Source of the DNA: Paraglaciecola psychrophila 170
GTDB lineage: Bacteria; Pseudomonadota; Gammaproteobacteria; Enterobacterales; Alteromonadaceae
Reading direction: 5' to 3'
Assembly: GCF_000347635.1 (NCBI RefSeq)
Contig: NC_020514.1
Location: forward strand, 3,596,001 to 3,660,000
Length of the DNA stretch: 64,000 nt
This document shows, one piece after another, positions 54,206 through 64,000 of this stretch (position 1 is the first letter of the stretch; every line of letters starts with the position of its first letter). The notes below the pieces were generated by a model. That model made no database searches. It saw only the letters and a program-made list of their open reading frames with translations, and had not been told where the DNA came from. The translations under genes were made by a program, and so were the position numbers.

Positions 54206-54275
54206 TCTTAATATTTGGTCTTAATATTTAGTCCTAATGGACACGTAAATAGACACATAAATAGACACATAAAAA
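54206..54275. repeat. Two adjacent short tandem repeats upstream of ndk
   Basis: TCTTAATATTTGG-type 13-mers (about 2.6 copies, 54206-54238) are followed directly by three 12-mers of GACACATAAATA type (54240-54275, one with G for A at the sixth base and the last ending AAAA). They occupy the ndk leader or promoter region. Confidence 0.9.
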
Positions 54276-54380
54276 TTCGCGCGGATTATATGCAATTAGA
54301 CACCAAATACCTAGTATAGATTGCATATTATTCTGTTCTCCCTAAAATCAAGGTTGCCATAATTGTGAGACGAGGTGATC

Positions 54381-54551
54381 TTGATTAAATTTTTAGTGCT
54401 CATTCCTGTTGTGTTGTTTTTAATTTGGTTTATGTATTTGAAGAAAAAGGGCTATAGCTTAGGGGACGGAAAACAAGGGTTTATATATATATTCACTTTT
54501 TGCGCTGTGATCGCTGTTTTTTACAGCTCTTTGTTATGGATTACTGAATAG
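54381..54551 (+). CDS. Small two-TM membrane protein (56 aa)
   Basis: A TTG start at 54381 is preceded by GAGGTGA six bases upstream, a strong ribosome binding site. The product has two hydrophobic helices (LVLIPVVLFLIWFMYL and FIYIFTFCAVIAVFYSSLLWI) separated by a short polar loop KKKGYSLGDGKQG. No family is recognised. It lies between ndk and ppiD on the opposite strand and converges on ppiD through a shared terminator. Confidence 0.65.
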   Translation: MIKFLVLIPVVLFLIWFMYLKKKGYSLGDGKQGFIYIFTFCAVIAVFYSSLLWITE

Positions 54552-54593
54552 TGCTGACGAGCTAATAATACTATTTACCAAAATACAGATAAT

Positions 54594-54620
54594 AAAAAAG
54601 AGCGATAAACGCTCTTTTTT
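54594..54620. terminator. Bidirectional terminator between small membrane gene and ppiD
   Basis: AAAAAAGAGCG-ATAAA-CGCTCTTTTTT with long A and T tracts on either side. Confidence 0.93.
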
Positions 54621-54643
54621 TTATGAAGAAAATATAAATCAGT

Positions 54644-56521
54644 TTATTGGAAAATCTCGATATCAGCTTGTGCTTTTAAAGATTCGACCACGGCACCATA
54701 TATTATTTGAGACTTACTCGATGCAAGGCGATTTTGTAATGAAGTCAATTGTTGAGCATTAGCTTCAGCAGCAGAGTTTACTTGGGTCAGTTGCACTAAA
54801 GAAATGTCTCCAGCAATTAAGTCAACAACACTAGTATCCGTAGCAGATAACTTGAACAATGCATCAACAATAGACTGTGACAATGCCGGGTCATTGCGAG
54901 TTACCGTTTGCTTCTCTTCCCAGCTTAGCTCAAGTGTAGCTAATCTAGGATTAACATCTTCATTATTTACCAATGCTTGTTTAAGTTCCAAGGCCCAATC
55001 TCTAGCAGCCTGTTGAGCCGATTGTGCAGCTAATGTCTGTTGAATTTGTTCTTTAACCTCTTCAATAGTCTTTGTCCGCTCGGGCTCATGCTCGGCAACT
55101 CTAACAACTATAATATGATTCCTGGCAAGCTCTATCACTTCACTATTTACCGCATCTTCAATTAGTTCAAAACTAAAGGCGCTTGATAAAACGTTAGGGT
55201 TAGACACAGCATCGGGCGCATTGGCTCGACTAAATAAATTAGTAGTATTTATCGTTTTACCGGCTAAATCTGCAACTTCTTCAAGATTGTCAGGTACTTC
55301 AAAAGCTACTTCTGACATTCTTTGACTAATCTCATAAAAACGCTCTTCTGCTTTGAACGTTTTGACTTTAACAATTATTTCTTCTTTGACGTTTTCAAAA
55401 GCATTAACTTGCTCAGGCTTAACATCAGTTAACATAATAATATGGTAGCCAAACTCACTTTTAATGACGCCACTCACATCATCTTTATTGGCAAGTGAAA
55501 AGGCCGCTTCTTCAAATGCAGGATCCATAATACCTTTGCCAAACCAACCTAAATCACCACCATTTTCAGCACTGAAAGTATCGCTTGAAAATCTTTTTGC
55601 AAGTTCTGCAAAATTTTCACCTGCTTGTATTTTCGCTAGTACCTCTTCAGCCTTAGTAGCAATTGCCTCATCCTCATCAGCACTTTCAAACAAAATGTGT
55701 GCCGCTTGACGCTCTTCATCAGTACGATAATCAAAAAGGTTTTGTTGATAGTATTCTGCAATCTCATCGTCCGTGACTACAATCGAAGACAATAAATCAT
55801 CTAATACTAATTCAACATAAGACAAACTGACTTTCTGCTGAGTATCAAACTGACTAATGTTACTTTGATAGAAACCTAAAATTTCATCGTCACTGATGTT
55901 AACTTGGTCAACAAATTTAGACGCTGGTATATTCAGATATCTTATGTCACGACTTTGCTGCTGCATCAAATATGCTGATTTTGCTTCACCGACTAATGCG
56001 AATTCAGTTCCCATTAATGACTGTGAAAGTTGTCTACGCACCATATCAACTCGCATGTAGTCTCTAAAATTATTAGTTTGAAAGCCTGCTTGGCGTAAAA
56101 GTGCAAGATATCGGTCATTATCAAATTGTCCATCTATTTGAAATTCTTGCATGCCTACTATTGCTAGCTTGATTTGTTCATCGCTGACTCTCAAGCCAAA
56201 CTCTTGCGCTGCTTGGTCTAGCAATTTTTCACTAATCAGACGGTCTAATATGCCCTGTCGAAAATTTTGCAGATATGCAGTATCACTTGCTAACGTAGCA
56301 AAAGCGTCACCAAATTGAGATTCCATACGTGAGCGCTCGTTTTGATAAGCGCGTTCTAATTCATCGAGGCCTATCTCTTCACCATTAACATTGGCTGCGG
56401 CTCCAGATGCAGATGAATTGATGTAGCTGCCTACACCTGCAAATACAAAACTTAAAATAACTAATCCCAATATCCCCATTGCCCAAGGGCCTTGTGATCC
56501 TTCTCTGATTCTTTCCAACAT
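54644..56521 (-). CDS. ppiD: Periplasmic chaperone / peptidyl-prolyl isomerase-like PpiD
   Basis: From ATG 56521 (ribosome binding site GGAG about 20 and GGAA 10 bases upstream) the protein has 625 residues. One N-terminal TM helix (PWAMGILGLVILSFVFAGVGSYI), SurA-like N-terminal chaperone domain, a parvulin-type rotamase domain (EERQAAHILFES...GGDLGWFGKGIMDPAFEEAAFSL, about 265-365) and a long C-terminal chaperone region. PpiD is membrane-anchored at the Sec translocon and helps proteins emerging into the periplasm. Follows hupB as in E. coli. Confidence 0.96.
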   Translation of the reverse strand: MLERIREGSQGPWAMGILGLVILSFVFAGVGSYINSSASGAAANVNGEEIGLDELERAYQNERSRMESQFGDAFATLASDTAYLQNFRQGILDRLISEKLLDQAAQEFGLRVSDEQIKLAIVGMQEFQIDGQFDNDRYLALLRQAGFQTNNFRDYMRVDMVRRQLSQSLMGTEFALVGEAKSAYLMQQQSRDIRYLNIPASKFVDQVNISDDEILGFYQSNISQFDTQQKVSLSYVELVLDDLLSSIVVTDDEIAEYYQQNLFDYRTDEERQAAHILFESADEDEAIATKAEEVLAKIQAGENFAELAKRFSSDTFSAENGGDLGWFGKGIMDPAFEEAAFSLANKDDVSGVIKSEFGYHIIMLTDVKPEQVNAFENVKEEIIVKVKTFKAEERFYEISQRMSEVAFEVPDNLEEVADLAGKTINTTNLFSRANAPDAVSNPNVLSSAFSFELIEDAVNSEVIELARNHIIVVRVAEHEPERTKTIEEVKEQIQQTLAAQSAQQAARDWALELKQALVNNEDVNPRLATLELSWEEKQTVTRNDPALSQSIVDALFKLSATDTSVVDLIAGDISLVQLTQVNSAAEANAQQLTSLQNRLASSKSQIIYGAVVESLKAQADIEIFQ

Positions 56522-56717
56522 ACTAAATTCCAAACTCCAAATGAGCTGTTATTGATAATTACTAAAGACGCCTAATTTAGGTTGTCTTAGTCGCAAAGGC
56601 GCGGGATTATATACCAACCGAGTTCATTTATTAATGATTGTTCGCAGTGAATTGAAAAAATATTTGGTGAGCGAATATTTAAGATTAAAAAATGACTGAT
56701 GCAAACGGCACAAAAAC

Positions 56718-56745
56718 AAAAGGCGATGAAAAATCATCGCCTTTT
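56718..56745 (-). terminator. Terminator after hupB
   Basis: AAAAGGCGATG-ATTTTT-CATCGCCTTTT on the minus strand, about 20 bp beyond the hupB stop. Confidence 0.92.
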
Positions 56746-56765
56746 GGTATAAATAAACTAAGTGA

Positions 56766-57038
56766 TTAGTTACAAGCGTCTTTTAGTGCTTTACCAGCTT
56801 TGAACGAAGGCACTTTAGCTGCTGAAATTTGAATAGTCTCACCAGTTTGAGGATTACGACCACTACGAGCAGCACGTTCGCGCACAGAGAATGTACCGAA
56901 ACCAACTAATGCAACTTGGTCACCATCTTTAAGTGCAGTAGTAACAGCGCCAGTCAATGCATCTAGTGCGCGACCTGCTGCAGCTTTAGAAATGTCTGCA
57001 CTTGCAGCGATGGTATCAATAAGATCTGACTTATTCAC
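56766..57038 (-). CDS. hupB: DNA-binding protein HU, beta-type
   Basis: Starting at GTG 57038, preceded by AAGGGG about nine bases upstream, gives the standard 90-residue HU. A longer in-frame extension upstream is implausible. The beta-arm motif [29 protein letters not shown] is complete. HU compacts the nucleoid. It sits between lon and ppiD in the conserved order. Usage of GTG matches E. coli hupB. Confidence 0.96.
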   Translation of the reverse strand: MNKSDLIDTIAASADISKAAAGRALDALTGAVTTALKDGDQVALVGFGTFSVRERAARSGRNPQTGETIQISAAKVPSFKAGKALKDACN

Positions 57039-57256
57039 AATATGAACCCCTTCATTTGTTATTATATTTGCGACTTGCACTATGCAAAGCCGAACGTTTT
57101 TATCAAGCATGAAAATTAACTGCAAGCTATATATTTGCAAATCATTAACTTTCAATGAATCGTCTCAATCCCTTTCGTGACAAGGCCTAAAGAGAATCTG
57201 AAACAAAGGCTACCACAACTATTTAGTTAGGGAAGCCCTTAAGTTCAAAAAAAATT

Positions 57257-57285
57257 AAAAAAACAGCATTTTATGCTTGTTTTTT
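57257..57285 (-). terminator. Terminator overlapping lon stop codon
   Basis: On the minus strand AAAAAACAAGCAT / ATGCTGTTTTTT forms a hairpin whose loop includes part of the TAA stop, followed by a T-rich run. Confidence 0.75.
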
Positions 57286-59643
57286 AACCTTCTTAACTAC
57301 AACTGGCTTAAATTTATCCGGATGCTCTTGCAAAGCTAATTCTAAGACTTCGTCAATCCACTGCACTGGATGGATGCTTAAATCTCGTTTTACATTGTCA
57401 GGAATCTCTTCTAAGTCGCGTTCATTTTCTTTAGGAATAATCACTGTTTTAATTCCACCGCGGTGTGCAGCGAGTAACTTTTCTTTAAGTCCACCAATAG
57501 GTAAAACTTCTCCCCGAAGAGTAATTTCACCGGTCATGGCTACATCACACCTCACAGGGTTACCTGTTAAGCTAGAAACTAATGCAGTACACATGGCAAT
57601 ACCAGCGCTAGGTCCATCTTTAGGAGTTGCGCCCTCTGGTACATGCACATGGATATCGCGTTTTTCATAAAAATCGTTATTAATACGCAATTTGTCTGCT
57701 CGACTGCGCACTACTGTCATAGCAGTTTGAATAGACTCCTGCATCACTTCGCCCAATGAACCGGTAAAGGTTGTTTTGCCTTTGCCCACTACCGATGTGG
57801 TTTCTATGGTTAACAGTTCGCCACCAACCTGGGTCCATGCTAGTCCTGTTACCTGCCCTATTTGATTAGATTTATCAGCTTTACCATAATCAAAACGCTG
57901 TACACCCAAATATTCATTCAGATTATCTTGATTAACTAATACTTTTGTAATGTTTTTTCCAAGCAAAATATTCTTAACAGCTTTGCGACATATTTTAGAT
58001 ATTTCTCTTTCTAAGTTCCTAACACCTGCCTCACGGGTGTAATATCGAATAATCCCAATAATGGCACTCTCGTCAATGATCAACTCGCCATCTTTTAGAC
58101 CATTGCGGGATATCTGTTTGTCCACTAAATGTTGAATTGCAATATTCAGTTTTTCATCTTCGGTATATCCCGATAGGCGTATAACTTCCATGCGGTCCAA
58201 CAAGGGCCCAGGAATATCCATGCTATTAGAAGTGGCAACAAACATGACGTCCGATAAATCGTAATCCACTTCAAGGTAGTGATCACTAAACTTGTTGTTT
58301 TGTTCTGGATCCAGTACTTCTAATAATGCAGAAGATGGATCGCCACGCATGTCAGATGACATCTTATCAATTTCATCGAGCAAAAATAGTGGATTTTTCA
58401 CCCCTACTTTAGCCAACTTTTGTACTATCTTGCCAGGCATAGAACCAATATAGGTTCGGCGGTGCCCGCGGATCTCAGCTTCGTCACGCACTCCTCCCAA
58501 CGCCATGCGTACATACTTTCTTCCTGTAGCCCTAGCGATAGATTGCCCTAAAGAAGTCTTACCCACTCCCGGCGGTCCTACCAAACAAAGAATAGGTCCT
58601 TTGAGCTTTTTAACTCGTTGTTGTACCGCCAGATACTCAATAATTCGCTCTTTGACTTTATCTAAACCATAATGGTCTGCATCCAATATTTTATCAGCAA
58701 GAGCCAAGTCTTTTTTAACTACGCTTCTTTTTACCCAAGGAACATTAGTTAACCATTCTATGTAACTTCGCACAACGGTTGCTTCTGCAGACATTGGCGA
58801 CATCATTTTTAATTTAGCTAATTCTCCAGTTGCCTTTTTCTGAGCTTCTTCTGGCATTTTGGCATCGGTGATTTTCTGCTTCAACGCTTCAAATTCATCA
58901 GGTGCTTCATCAAGTTCACCTAATTCTTTTTGAATGGCCTTCATTTGCTCATTCAAATAGTATTCTCGCTGACTCTTTTCCATTTGTTTTTTAACACGAG
59001 TGCGAATTTTTCTTTCAACTTGAAGCAAGTCAATTTCGCTTTCCATCAACGCCATTAGGTATTCTAGACGCTCTGTTATACCCAGCATTTCAAGCACTTT
59101 TTGTTTCTCTGACAACTTCAGAGGCATGTGCGCAGCCATCGTATCAGCTAAGCGTGCAGCATCTTCAATACCACTTAACGAGGTCAAAACTTCAGGTGGA
59201 ATTTTTTTATTAAGTTTGACGTATCCTTCAAACTGAGAAATAGCTGAACGAATTAACACTTCTTGTTCTGATTCTTCTAATTCGGTATCTACTGAGCTTT
59301 CAACATCAGCAATAAAAAAATCTTCAGTACTGACAAAACTATCAATCTTGCCGCGCTGATTACCTTCAACTAATACTTTAACTGTGCCGTCAGGCAACTT
59401 CAGCAGCTGTAGTATTGTTGCTATGGTGCCAACAGTGAATATGTCATCTACTTCTGGCTCGTCAACACTGGCATCTTTTTGAGCCACTAAGAAAATCTGT
59501 TTATCTTTTTCCATCGCCGCTTCTAAACAACGAATTGATTTTTCACGCCCAACAAATAATGGGATAACCATGTGTGGATATACCACTACATCACGTAACG
59601 CCAAAACAGGCATTTCAATGCGATCTTCTCGCTTTTTAGTCAT
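57271..59643 (-). CDS. lon: ATP-dependent protease Lon
   Basis: From ATG 59643 the protein has 790 residues. Lon N-terminal substrate domain ([22 protein letters not shown]), AAA+ module with Walker [10 protein letters not shown] and Walker B FLLDEIDK, and a C-terminal Ser-Lys protease domain ([11 protein letters not shown]). It degrades misfolded and regulatory proteins. A sigma-32-like promoter lies just upstream. It is third in the tig-clpP-clpX-lon order. Confidence 0.98.
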   Translation of the reverse strand: MTKKREDRIEMPVLALRDVVVYPHMVIPLFVGREKSIRCLEAAMEKDKQIFLVAQKDASVDEPEVDDIFTVGTIATILQLLKLPDGTVKVLVEGNQRGKIDSFVSTEDFFIADVESSVDTELEESEQEVLIRSAISQFEGYVKLNKKIPPEVLTSLSGIEDAARLADTMAAHMPLKLSEKQKVLEMLGITERLEYLMALMESEIDLLQVERKIRTRVKKQMEKSQREYYLNEQMKAIQKELGELDEAPDEFEALKQKITDAKMPEEAQKKATGELAKLKMMSPMSAEATVVRSYIEWLTNVPWVKRSVVKKDLALADKILDADHYGLDKVKERIIEYLAVQQRVKKLKGPILCLVGPPGVGKTSLGQSIARATGRKYVRMALGGVRDEAEIRGHRRTYIGSMPGKIVQKLAKVGVKNPLFLLDEIDKMSSDMRGDPSSALLEVLDPEQNNKFSDHYLEVDYDLSDVMFVATSNSMDIPGPLLDRMEVIRLSGYTEDEKLNIAIQHLVDKQISRNGLKDGELIIDESAIIGIIRYYTREAGVRNLEREISKICRKAVKNILLGKNITKVLVNQDNLNEYLGVQRFDYGKADKSNQIGQVTGLAWTQVGGELLTIETTSVVGKGKTTFTGSLGEVMQESIQTAMTVVRSRADKLRINNDFYEKRDIHVHVPEGATPKDGPSAGIAMCTALVSSLTGNPVRCDVAMTGEITLRGEVLPIGGLKEKLLAAHRGGIKTVIIPKENERDLEEIPDNVKRDLSIHPVQWIDEVLELALQEHPDKFKPVVVKKVKKQA

Positions 59644-59687
59644 ACTTGGTCTCGTATTATGTCGGTTTATATTACATCTACTGGTTG

Positions 59688-59716
59688 TATATGGGGTTAG
59701 GCAGTTAAAGTTCAAA
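59688..59716 (-). promoter_or_regulatory. Sigma-32-type heat-shock promoter of lon
   Basis: On the minus strand TTTGAAC (59710-59716), a 13-base spacer and CCCCATATA (59688-59696) match the CTTGAAA / CCCCATNT consensus. It lies 45 bp upstream of the lon start. Confidence 0.85.
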
Positions 59717-59783
59717 TAAAATTTTAAACAAAGCGGAATAAAGTGTCGTTATTAGATTGGTAAACTGTATATTTTTACCATTA

Positions 59784-59807
59784 AAAAAGGCTCTTTCGAG
59801 CCTTTTT
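59784..59807 (-). terminator. Terminator after clpX
   Basis: AAAAAGGCTC-GAAA-GAGCCTTTTT hairpin immediately downstream of clpX, separating it from lon. Confidence 0.93.
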
Positions 59808-59816
59808 GGTATTTAT

Positions 59817-61094
59817 TTATTCTGAAGCAACTTTTTTATCTGCACCACTGTCGTAAATCAAAATGGGTTTTGATTCTCCACGAATGACAGTTTCATCAAC
59901 CACGACTTTACTCACATTTGTCATAGACGGTAAATCATACATAGTGTCTAAGAGTACTGCCTCCACGATAGAGCGTAAACCACGAGCACCCGTTTTACGC
60001 TGCATGGCTTTTTTAGCTATAGCTTGTAAAGCGTCTTCACGGAACTCAAGTTCAGTATTTTCCATTCCAAACAATGCTGAATATTGTTTGGTCAAGGAGT
60101 TTTTAGGTTCACGTAGGATTTGAACCAACGCATCTTCGCTCAGCTCTTCAAGACAAGTCAGTACCGGCAAACGTCCAATGAACTCAGGGATCAACCCATA
60201 CTTCACTAAGTCTTCAGGCTCAACCTTCTTAAGCCATTCACCTTCTTGAGACTTGTTGCTGGTATTTTTAATTTCTGAAGCAAAACCGATGCCCGTGCCT
60301 GTGTGAGCGCGCTGCTCTATCACTTTGTCTAAACCAGCAAAAGCACCGCCACAAATAAATAATATCTTAGAAGTGTCTACCTGTAAAAACTCTTGTTGCG
60401 GATGTTTTCTGCCCCCCTGAGGAGGAACAGAAGCAACAGTGCCTTCAATTAGTTTAAGTAGCGCTTGCTGAACACCTTCACCAGATACATCTCTAGTTAT
60501 AGAGGGATTATCTGATTTACGTGATATTTTATCTATCTCATCAATGTAAACAATACCACGTTGAGCTTTTTCAACATCATAGTCGCATTTTTGTAACAGC
60601 TTCTGGATGATGTTTTCGACGTCTTCACCTACATAACCGGCTTCGGTTAAGGTTGTTGCATCGGCCATAGTAAATGGTACATCTAACAACCTAGCAAGCG
60701 TTTCTGCTAATAAGGTTTTGCCACTGCCTGTAGGTCCCATAAGCAAAATATTACTCTTGCCTAATTCTACGCCCTCGTGCACATCACCGTTTCTTAAACG
60801 CTTGTAATGATTATATACCGCGACTGAGAGCACTTTTTTAGCGTGCTCTTGACCAATCACATAATCATCTAGATGAGCATGAATTTCTTTCGGTGTAGGT
60901 AAATCGTCTTGTTTCTTTTTGGGCGCGATTTCTTTTATTTCTTCTCGAATAATGTCATTACACAAATCGACACATTCATCACAAATAAAAACCGACGGGC
61001 CAGCAATTAGTTTTCTTACTTCATGTTGGCTTTTACCACAGAACGAACAGTACAAGAGTTTATTGTCGCCATCAGTACTTTTTTTATCACTCAT
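59817..61094 (-). CDS. clpX: ClpXP protease ATP-binding subunit ClpX
   Basis: 425 residues. Zinc-binding domain with Cys16, Cys19, Cys38, Cys41 (LLYCSFCGK...[10 protein letters not shown]), AAA+ domain with Walker A GPTGSGKT and Walker [10 protein letters not shown], the GYVGEDVE pore loop and an IGF ClpP-docking loop (TGIGFASE). It unfolds substrates for ClpP. About 100 bp separate it from clpP. Confidence 0.98.
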   Translation of the reverse strand: MSDKKSTDGDNKLLYCSFCGKSQHEVRKLIAGPSVFICDECVDLCNDIIREEIKEIAPKKKQDDLPTPKEIHAHLDDYVIGQEHAKKVLSVAVYNHYKRLRNGDVHEGVELGKSNILLMGPTGSGKTLLAETLARLLDVPFTMADATTLTEAGYVGEDVENIIQKLLQKCDYDVEKAQRGIVYIDEIDKISRKSDNPSITRDVSGEGVQQALLKLIEGTVASVPPQGGRKHPQQEFLQVDTSKILFICGGAFAGLDKVIEQRAHTGTGIGFASEIKNTSNKSQEGEWLKKVEPEDLVKYGLIPEFIGRLPVLTCLEELSEDALVQILREPKNSLTKQYSALFGMENTELEFREDALQAIAKKAMQRKTGARGLRSIVEAVLLDTMYDLPSMTNVSKVVVDETVIRGESKPILIYDSGADKKVASE

Positions 61095-61191
61095 TTACAA
61101 TCTTTTCCTATCTTAGACTGACTCTACCTAAAGGTAGCCTAAAAACAACTTGAATGTAGTCTACCCTTAGGCATATCACGGAGTCATTTTA

Positions 61192-61836
61192 TCACTTGTC
61201 GCTTTTTGTGTCAGCTTGACTGGTATCTGGTCTACTCGACAATACTTGGTCAATTAGCCCATATTCCACAGCGTCGGTTGCGCTTAAAAAATTATCTCTG
61301 TCGGTATCTTGCGCAACTTTTTCATACTCTTGCCCAGTATGTTTTGCCATCAAACGATTCATCTTCTCTTTAATAGACAGGATTTCTTTAGCATGAATTT
61401 CAAAATCCGACGCTTGTCCTTGGAAACCGCCTAAGGGTTGATGAATCATCACGCGGGAATTAGGTAGACAATAACGTTTGCCCTTTTCGCCTGCAGATAA
61501 CAAAAATGCGCCCATACTGGCAGCTTGGCCAATACACACAGTGCTAACATTAGGTTTAATAAAGTTCATTGTATCGTAAATAGCCATACCTGCCGTCACT
61601 GAACCGCCTGGAGAATTAATATATAAGAAAATATCTTTTTCTGGATTCTCGGCTTCTAAAAATAACAACTGGGCAACGATAAGATTAGCCATGTGGTCTT
61701 CAACTTGGCCGACTAAAAAAATAACATTCTCTTTTAACAAACGAGAATATATATCGTAAGAACGTTCACCTTTGGCGGTTTGCTCTACAACCATTGGAAC
61801 TAATGCGTTTGTTGGATCAAAATTGGTTTTCATCAT
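61192..61836 (-). CDS. clpP: ATP-dependent Clp protease proteolytic subunit
   Basis: 214 residues with a short N-terminal propeptide preceding [10 protein letters not shown]. Catalytic Ser107 (QAASMGAF), His132 (VMIHQPLGG) and a downstream Asp complete the triad. Tetradecameric serine protease working with ClpX. It follows tig across a terminator-like hairpin. Confidence 0.98.
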   Translation of the reverse strand: MMKTNFDPTNALVPMVVEQTAKGERSYDIYSRLLKENVIFLVGQVEDHMANLIVAQLLFLEAENPEKDIFLYINSPGGSVTAGMAIYDTMNFIKPNVSTVCIGQAASMGAFLLSAGEKGKRYCLPNSRVMIHQPLGGFQGQASDFEIHAKEILSIKEKMNRLMAKHTGQEYEKVAQDTDRDNFLSATDAVEYGLIDQVLSSRPDTSQADTKSDK

Positions 61837-61859
61837 AAATTCAAATTCTTCACAAATAA

Positions 61860-61885
61860 AAATGCTCGGTAGTTACCGAGCATTT
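61860..61885 (-). terminator. Terminator or attenuator between tig and clpP
   Basis: AAATGCTCGGT-AACT-ACCGAGCATTT followed by TTATTT on the minus strand, 24 bp before the clpP start. It probably sets the tig to clpP transcript ratio. Confidence 0.85.
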
Positions 61886-61926
61886 AAGCAGTTGCAGGCT
61901 AGATAAGTCAAATAACAATAGGCAAA

Positions 61927-63237
61927 TTATGCCTGTTTGTTCATGATCTCATCAAAGGATTTCTTCACTTCTTTAACTTTGGCTTGTTTCAGCAATAATT
62001 CAACTGCTTGTTCTTCCATTGCAACATTGTTCATTTGTTGCATCAATTCATCATTTGTTCTGTAATACTCGATCACTTCTTTTGGATCTTCGTAAGCAGA
62101 AGCGGCTGTTTCAATTAGCGCTGCTACTTTGTCAGCATCCACTTTTAGCTCGTTAGTTTTAATAACTTCGCCTAACAGCAAACCAATACTTACACGTTTA
62201 CGAGCATTTTCTTCAAACAGATCAGCTGGAAGCTCTGGCATGTTATCAATATTTCCACCTTGTTGCTGGCTGAAACGTTGCTTGGCTTGCTCGCGCAATG
62301 CGTCAATCTCTTGGTCAACTAGCGCTTTTGGCAAATCAATTTGGTTTAATTCAAGTAAACCCGCAATGACTTGCTCTTTTACCGACGCCTTTAAGGTTTG
62401 ATCTAACTCGCGTTGCATATTTTTGCGAACTTCAGCATGTAGTGCTTCGATATTACCATCTTCAATACCGAAAAGTTTAGCAAACTCTTCGTCAACTTTA
62501 GGTAAGTCTAATTGCTCAACTTTTTTGATATTTATAGTAAACTTGGCGACTTTTCCCTTTAGCTTCTCAGCATGATAATCTTCTGGGAATGTCACATCTG
62601 CAATGACTTCATCACCTGTTTTGTTACCTACAATAGGCTTTTCAAAACCAGGGATCATGCGATCTTTACCCATTTCTAGGGCGAAATCTTCAGCTTTACC
62701 ACCATCAAACTCTTCACCATCGATAGTACCGATAAAATCAATTGTGACTTTATCGTCTTTCTTAGCTTTGCGTTTAACTTCTTTATAATTAGCATGTTGC
62801 TTTCGCAAAGTGTCAATCATGTCGCTTAAGTCTTTGTCTGTGATCTCTACTGCTGGCTTTTCAACTTTAATTTTAGCAATGTCTTTAACTTCAACTTCTG
62901 GATACACTTCAAAAGCAGCAACATACTCTAAGTCTTTGCCATCTTCATCTGTCTTCATTTCGAAGCTAGGCATACCAGCTGGGGTAATTTTTTCTTGAGT
63001 AATAGCTTCATAGAAATTGCGCTGCATCACTTCACCAGCAATTTCCTGACGTACGGCTTGACCATAACGTTTTTTAATAACATTAACAGGCACTTTACCA
63101 GGGCGAAAACCATTAATTCTTTGGGTTTTTGCTAATTGCTGTAAGCGAGACTTGACTGCAGAATCGATTGTTTCAGCAGGAATGGTGATAGTAAGACGGC
63201 GTTCTAAACCTTTGGTCGCCTCAACGGATACTTGCAT
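61927..63237 (-). CDS. tig: Trigger factor
   Basis: 436 residues. N-terminal ribosome-binding domain with the L23-docking GFRPGKVP loop, FKBP-type PPIase domain ([26 protein letters not shown], about 155-240) and a long helical C-terminal chaperone domain. It binds nascent chains at the ribosome exit. First gene of the tig-clpP-clpX-lon order. Confidence 0.98.
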   Translation of the reverse strand: MQVSVEATKGLERRLTITIPAETIDSAVKSRLQQLAKTQRINGFRPGKVPVNVIKKRYGQAVRQEIAGEVMQRNFYEAITQEKITPAGMPSFEMKTDEDGKDLEYVAAFEVYPEVEVKDIAKIKVEKPAVEITDKDLSDMIDTLRKQHANYKEVKRKAKKDDKVTIDFIGTIDGEEFDGGKAEDFALEMGKDRMIPGFEKPIVGNKTGDEVIADVTFPEDYHAEKLKGKVAKFTINIKKVEQLDLPKVDEEFAKLFGIEDGNIEALHAEVRKNMQRELDQTLKASVKEQVIAGLLELNQIDLPKALVDQEIDALREQAKQRFSQQQGGNIDNMPELPADLFEENARKRVSIGLLLGEVIKTNELKVDADKVAALIETAASAYEDPKEVIEYYRTNDELMQQMNNVAMEEQAVELLLKQAKVKEVKKSFDEIMNKQA

Positions 63238-64000
63238 TCTAATACCTCAATTATGCGCATACTTGCGCTTATATGTTATTACTAAAGGGCTTTTATCGGC
63301 GCAAAATAATTATTGTTACAAATACACTAGTTACGTCCGAATATCCTGAAACAAGAAATGTTCTCCTTAGACAAGATAGCCTGATAAAATGACGCAATAG
63401 TATAGCTATAGCGATAGCGCAAGTCGAGGGTAAAATTCCAAGCATTAAAATAGTATTAACATTTAGCGACTTAATAGAGGTTTAAAAGGTTGTAAAAGCT
63501 CTTTAGCATCTATGCAATTAATGTTGGATATGAATCAAAATATCAATTGTCTAATAAACTAATTATAAACGGGAATAAACACGTCTCACATACCAGCTTG
63601 TGTTGGTGGGAAAAACAAAAATTTCAAAGCATGTTTTATTGGTCACATCCTTCCGCGCGGCAAACATCTGATGTATATGATTACATACTTTGTAGAGAGT
63701 TAGTCCTTAACTATTAGTGGGGTTTATCGATTTTTGGGAACAACTTTGGTTTGTAAGTAATAAGCGAACTGTCTTATCACCTATAGCTTCAACATAGCAA
63801 TGTTGTCATTTTACCCATGCATCGTTTATGTGAGGGTACGTATGCTCTTTAAATCGGTTAATCATCACTTCTGCCCTTGCGGTAAAATAAAAATATTTTT
63901 AAAACTCAGTCATGAGCGTTAGTCTTTAAATTAAACAGCACCCATCTGAATAACTCTGCTGAACTAAAATTTCATTTGCAGTTGGAAAGCATTAATTGAA
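63238..64000. other. Gene-free right edge upstream of tig
   Basis: About 760 bp. The first 150 bp upstream of tig presumably contain its promoter, which I cannot place with confidence. The rest is AT-rich with short interrupted frames only and no recognisable gene, tRNA or IS end. E. coli has bolA here; none is seen. Confidence 0.5.

Noticed and set aside
63600..64000. Looked for a transposase, tRNA or bolA at the right edge.
   Set aside because: Only short interrupted frames were found in all readings; nothing matched a known family.

Overview
The window looks like a chromosomal segment of a marine gammaproteobacterium of the Alteromonadales, most like Paraglaciecola/Glaciecola/Alteromonas. 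This is inferred from protein character (MotY, a long PilW, Bfd, a periplasmic DUF62 protein), moderate-to-low GC and gene order. Two conserved gammaproteobacterial blocks are present on the minus strand: rlmN-pilW-rodZ-ispG-hisS-yfgM-bamB-der and tig-clpP-clpX-lon-hupB-ppiD.

Layout. (a) 1-1770 is a piece of an integron cassette array: two attC-like sites, a DUF2971 cassette gene and a second cassette gene that runs off the left edge. (b) 1770-2860 is gene-poor and holds a 39-bp inverted repeat. (c) 2863-6258 is a compact mobile element with a tyrosine recombinase, a phage-type replication initiator (Rep_trans) and an AlpA-like HTH/excisionase in one minus-strand run, plus an unrecognised charged protein. 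(d) 6940-17475 holds core functions: a membrane coiled-coil protein, grxD, sodB, a secreted SAM-hydrolase-family protein, a VF530 protein, an OYE-type flavoprotein, a large M16 peptidase, and a fadH/dienoyl-CoA isomerase operon facing a TetR gene across paired operators. (e) 18300-25300 has a decayed hydrolase gene, motY/rnt, a 2-Cys peroxiredoxin, bfd under a near-perfect Fur-box-like palindrome, a frameshifted M1 aminopeptidase and an Smr protein. (f) 25567-32215 has purL, mltF and tadA. (g) 32300-38400 is an accessory, partly decayed stretch with a split PspB-like gene, a frameshifted lipoprotein quinohemoprotein dehydrogenase, an acyltransferase, a frameshifted yaeQ and a GNAT. (h) 38451-49030 has guaA (frameshifted), guaB, xseA, a response regulator with a degenerate GGDEF domain, and der/bamB/yfgM/hisS. 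(i) 49162-63237 has ispG, rodZ, pilW, rlmN, ndk, ppiD, hupB, lon, clpX, clpP and tig.

Functionally, the right half is housekeeping: outer-membrane assembly (BamB, PpiD, YfgM), cytosolic protein quality control (trigger factor, ClpXP, Lon with a sigma-32-like promoter), isoprenoid synthesis, ribosome assembly and purine synthesis (PurL, GuaA, GuaB). The accessory interest lies in the first 6.3 kb.

A striking property of the window is that six genes (an M1 peptidase, pspB-like, a PQQ dehydrogenase, yaeQ, guaA, yfgM) are broken by single-base indels, mostly in short homopolymers, with everything else in the protein conserved. This fits sequencing or assembly error at least as well as real pseudogenes. 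No rRNA, tRNA or CRISPR array was recognised.
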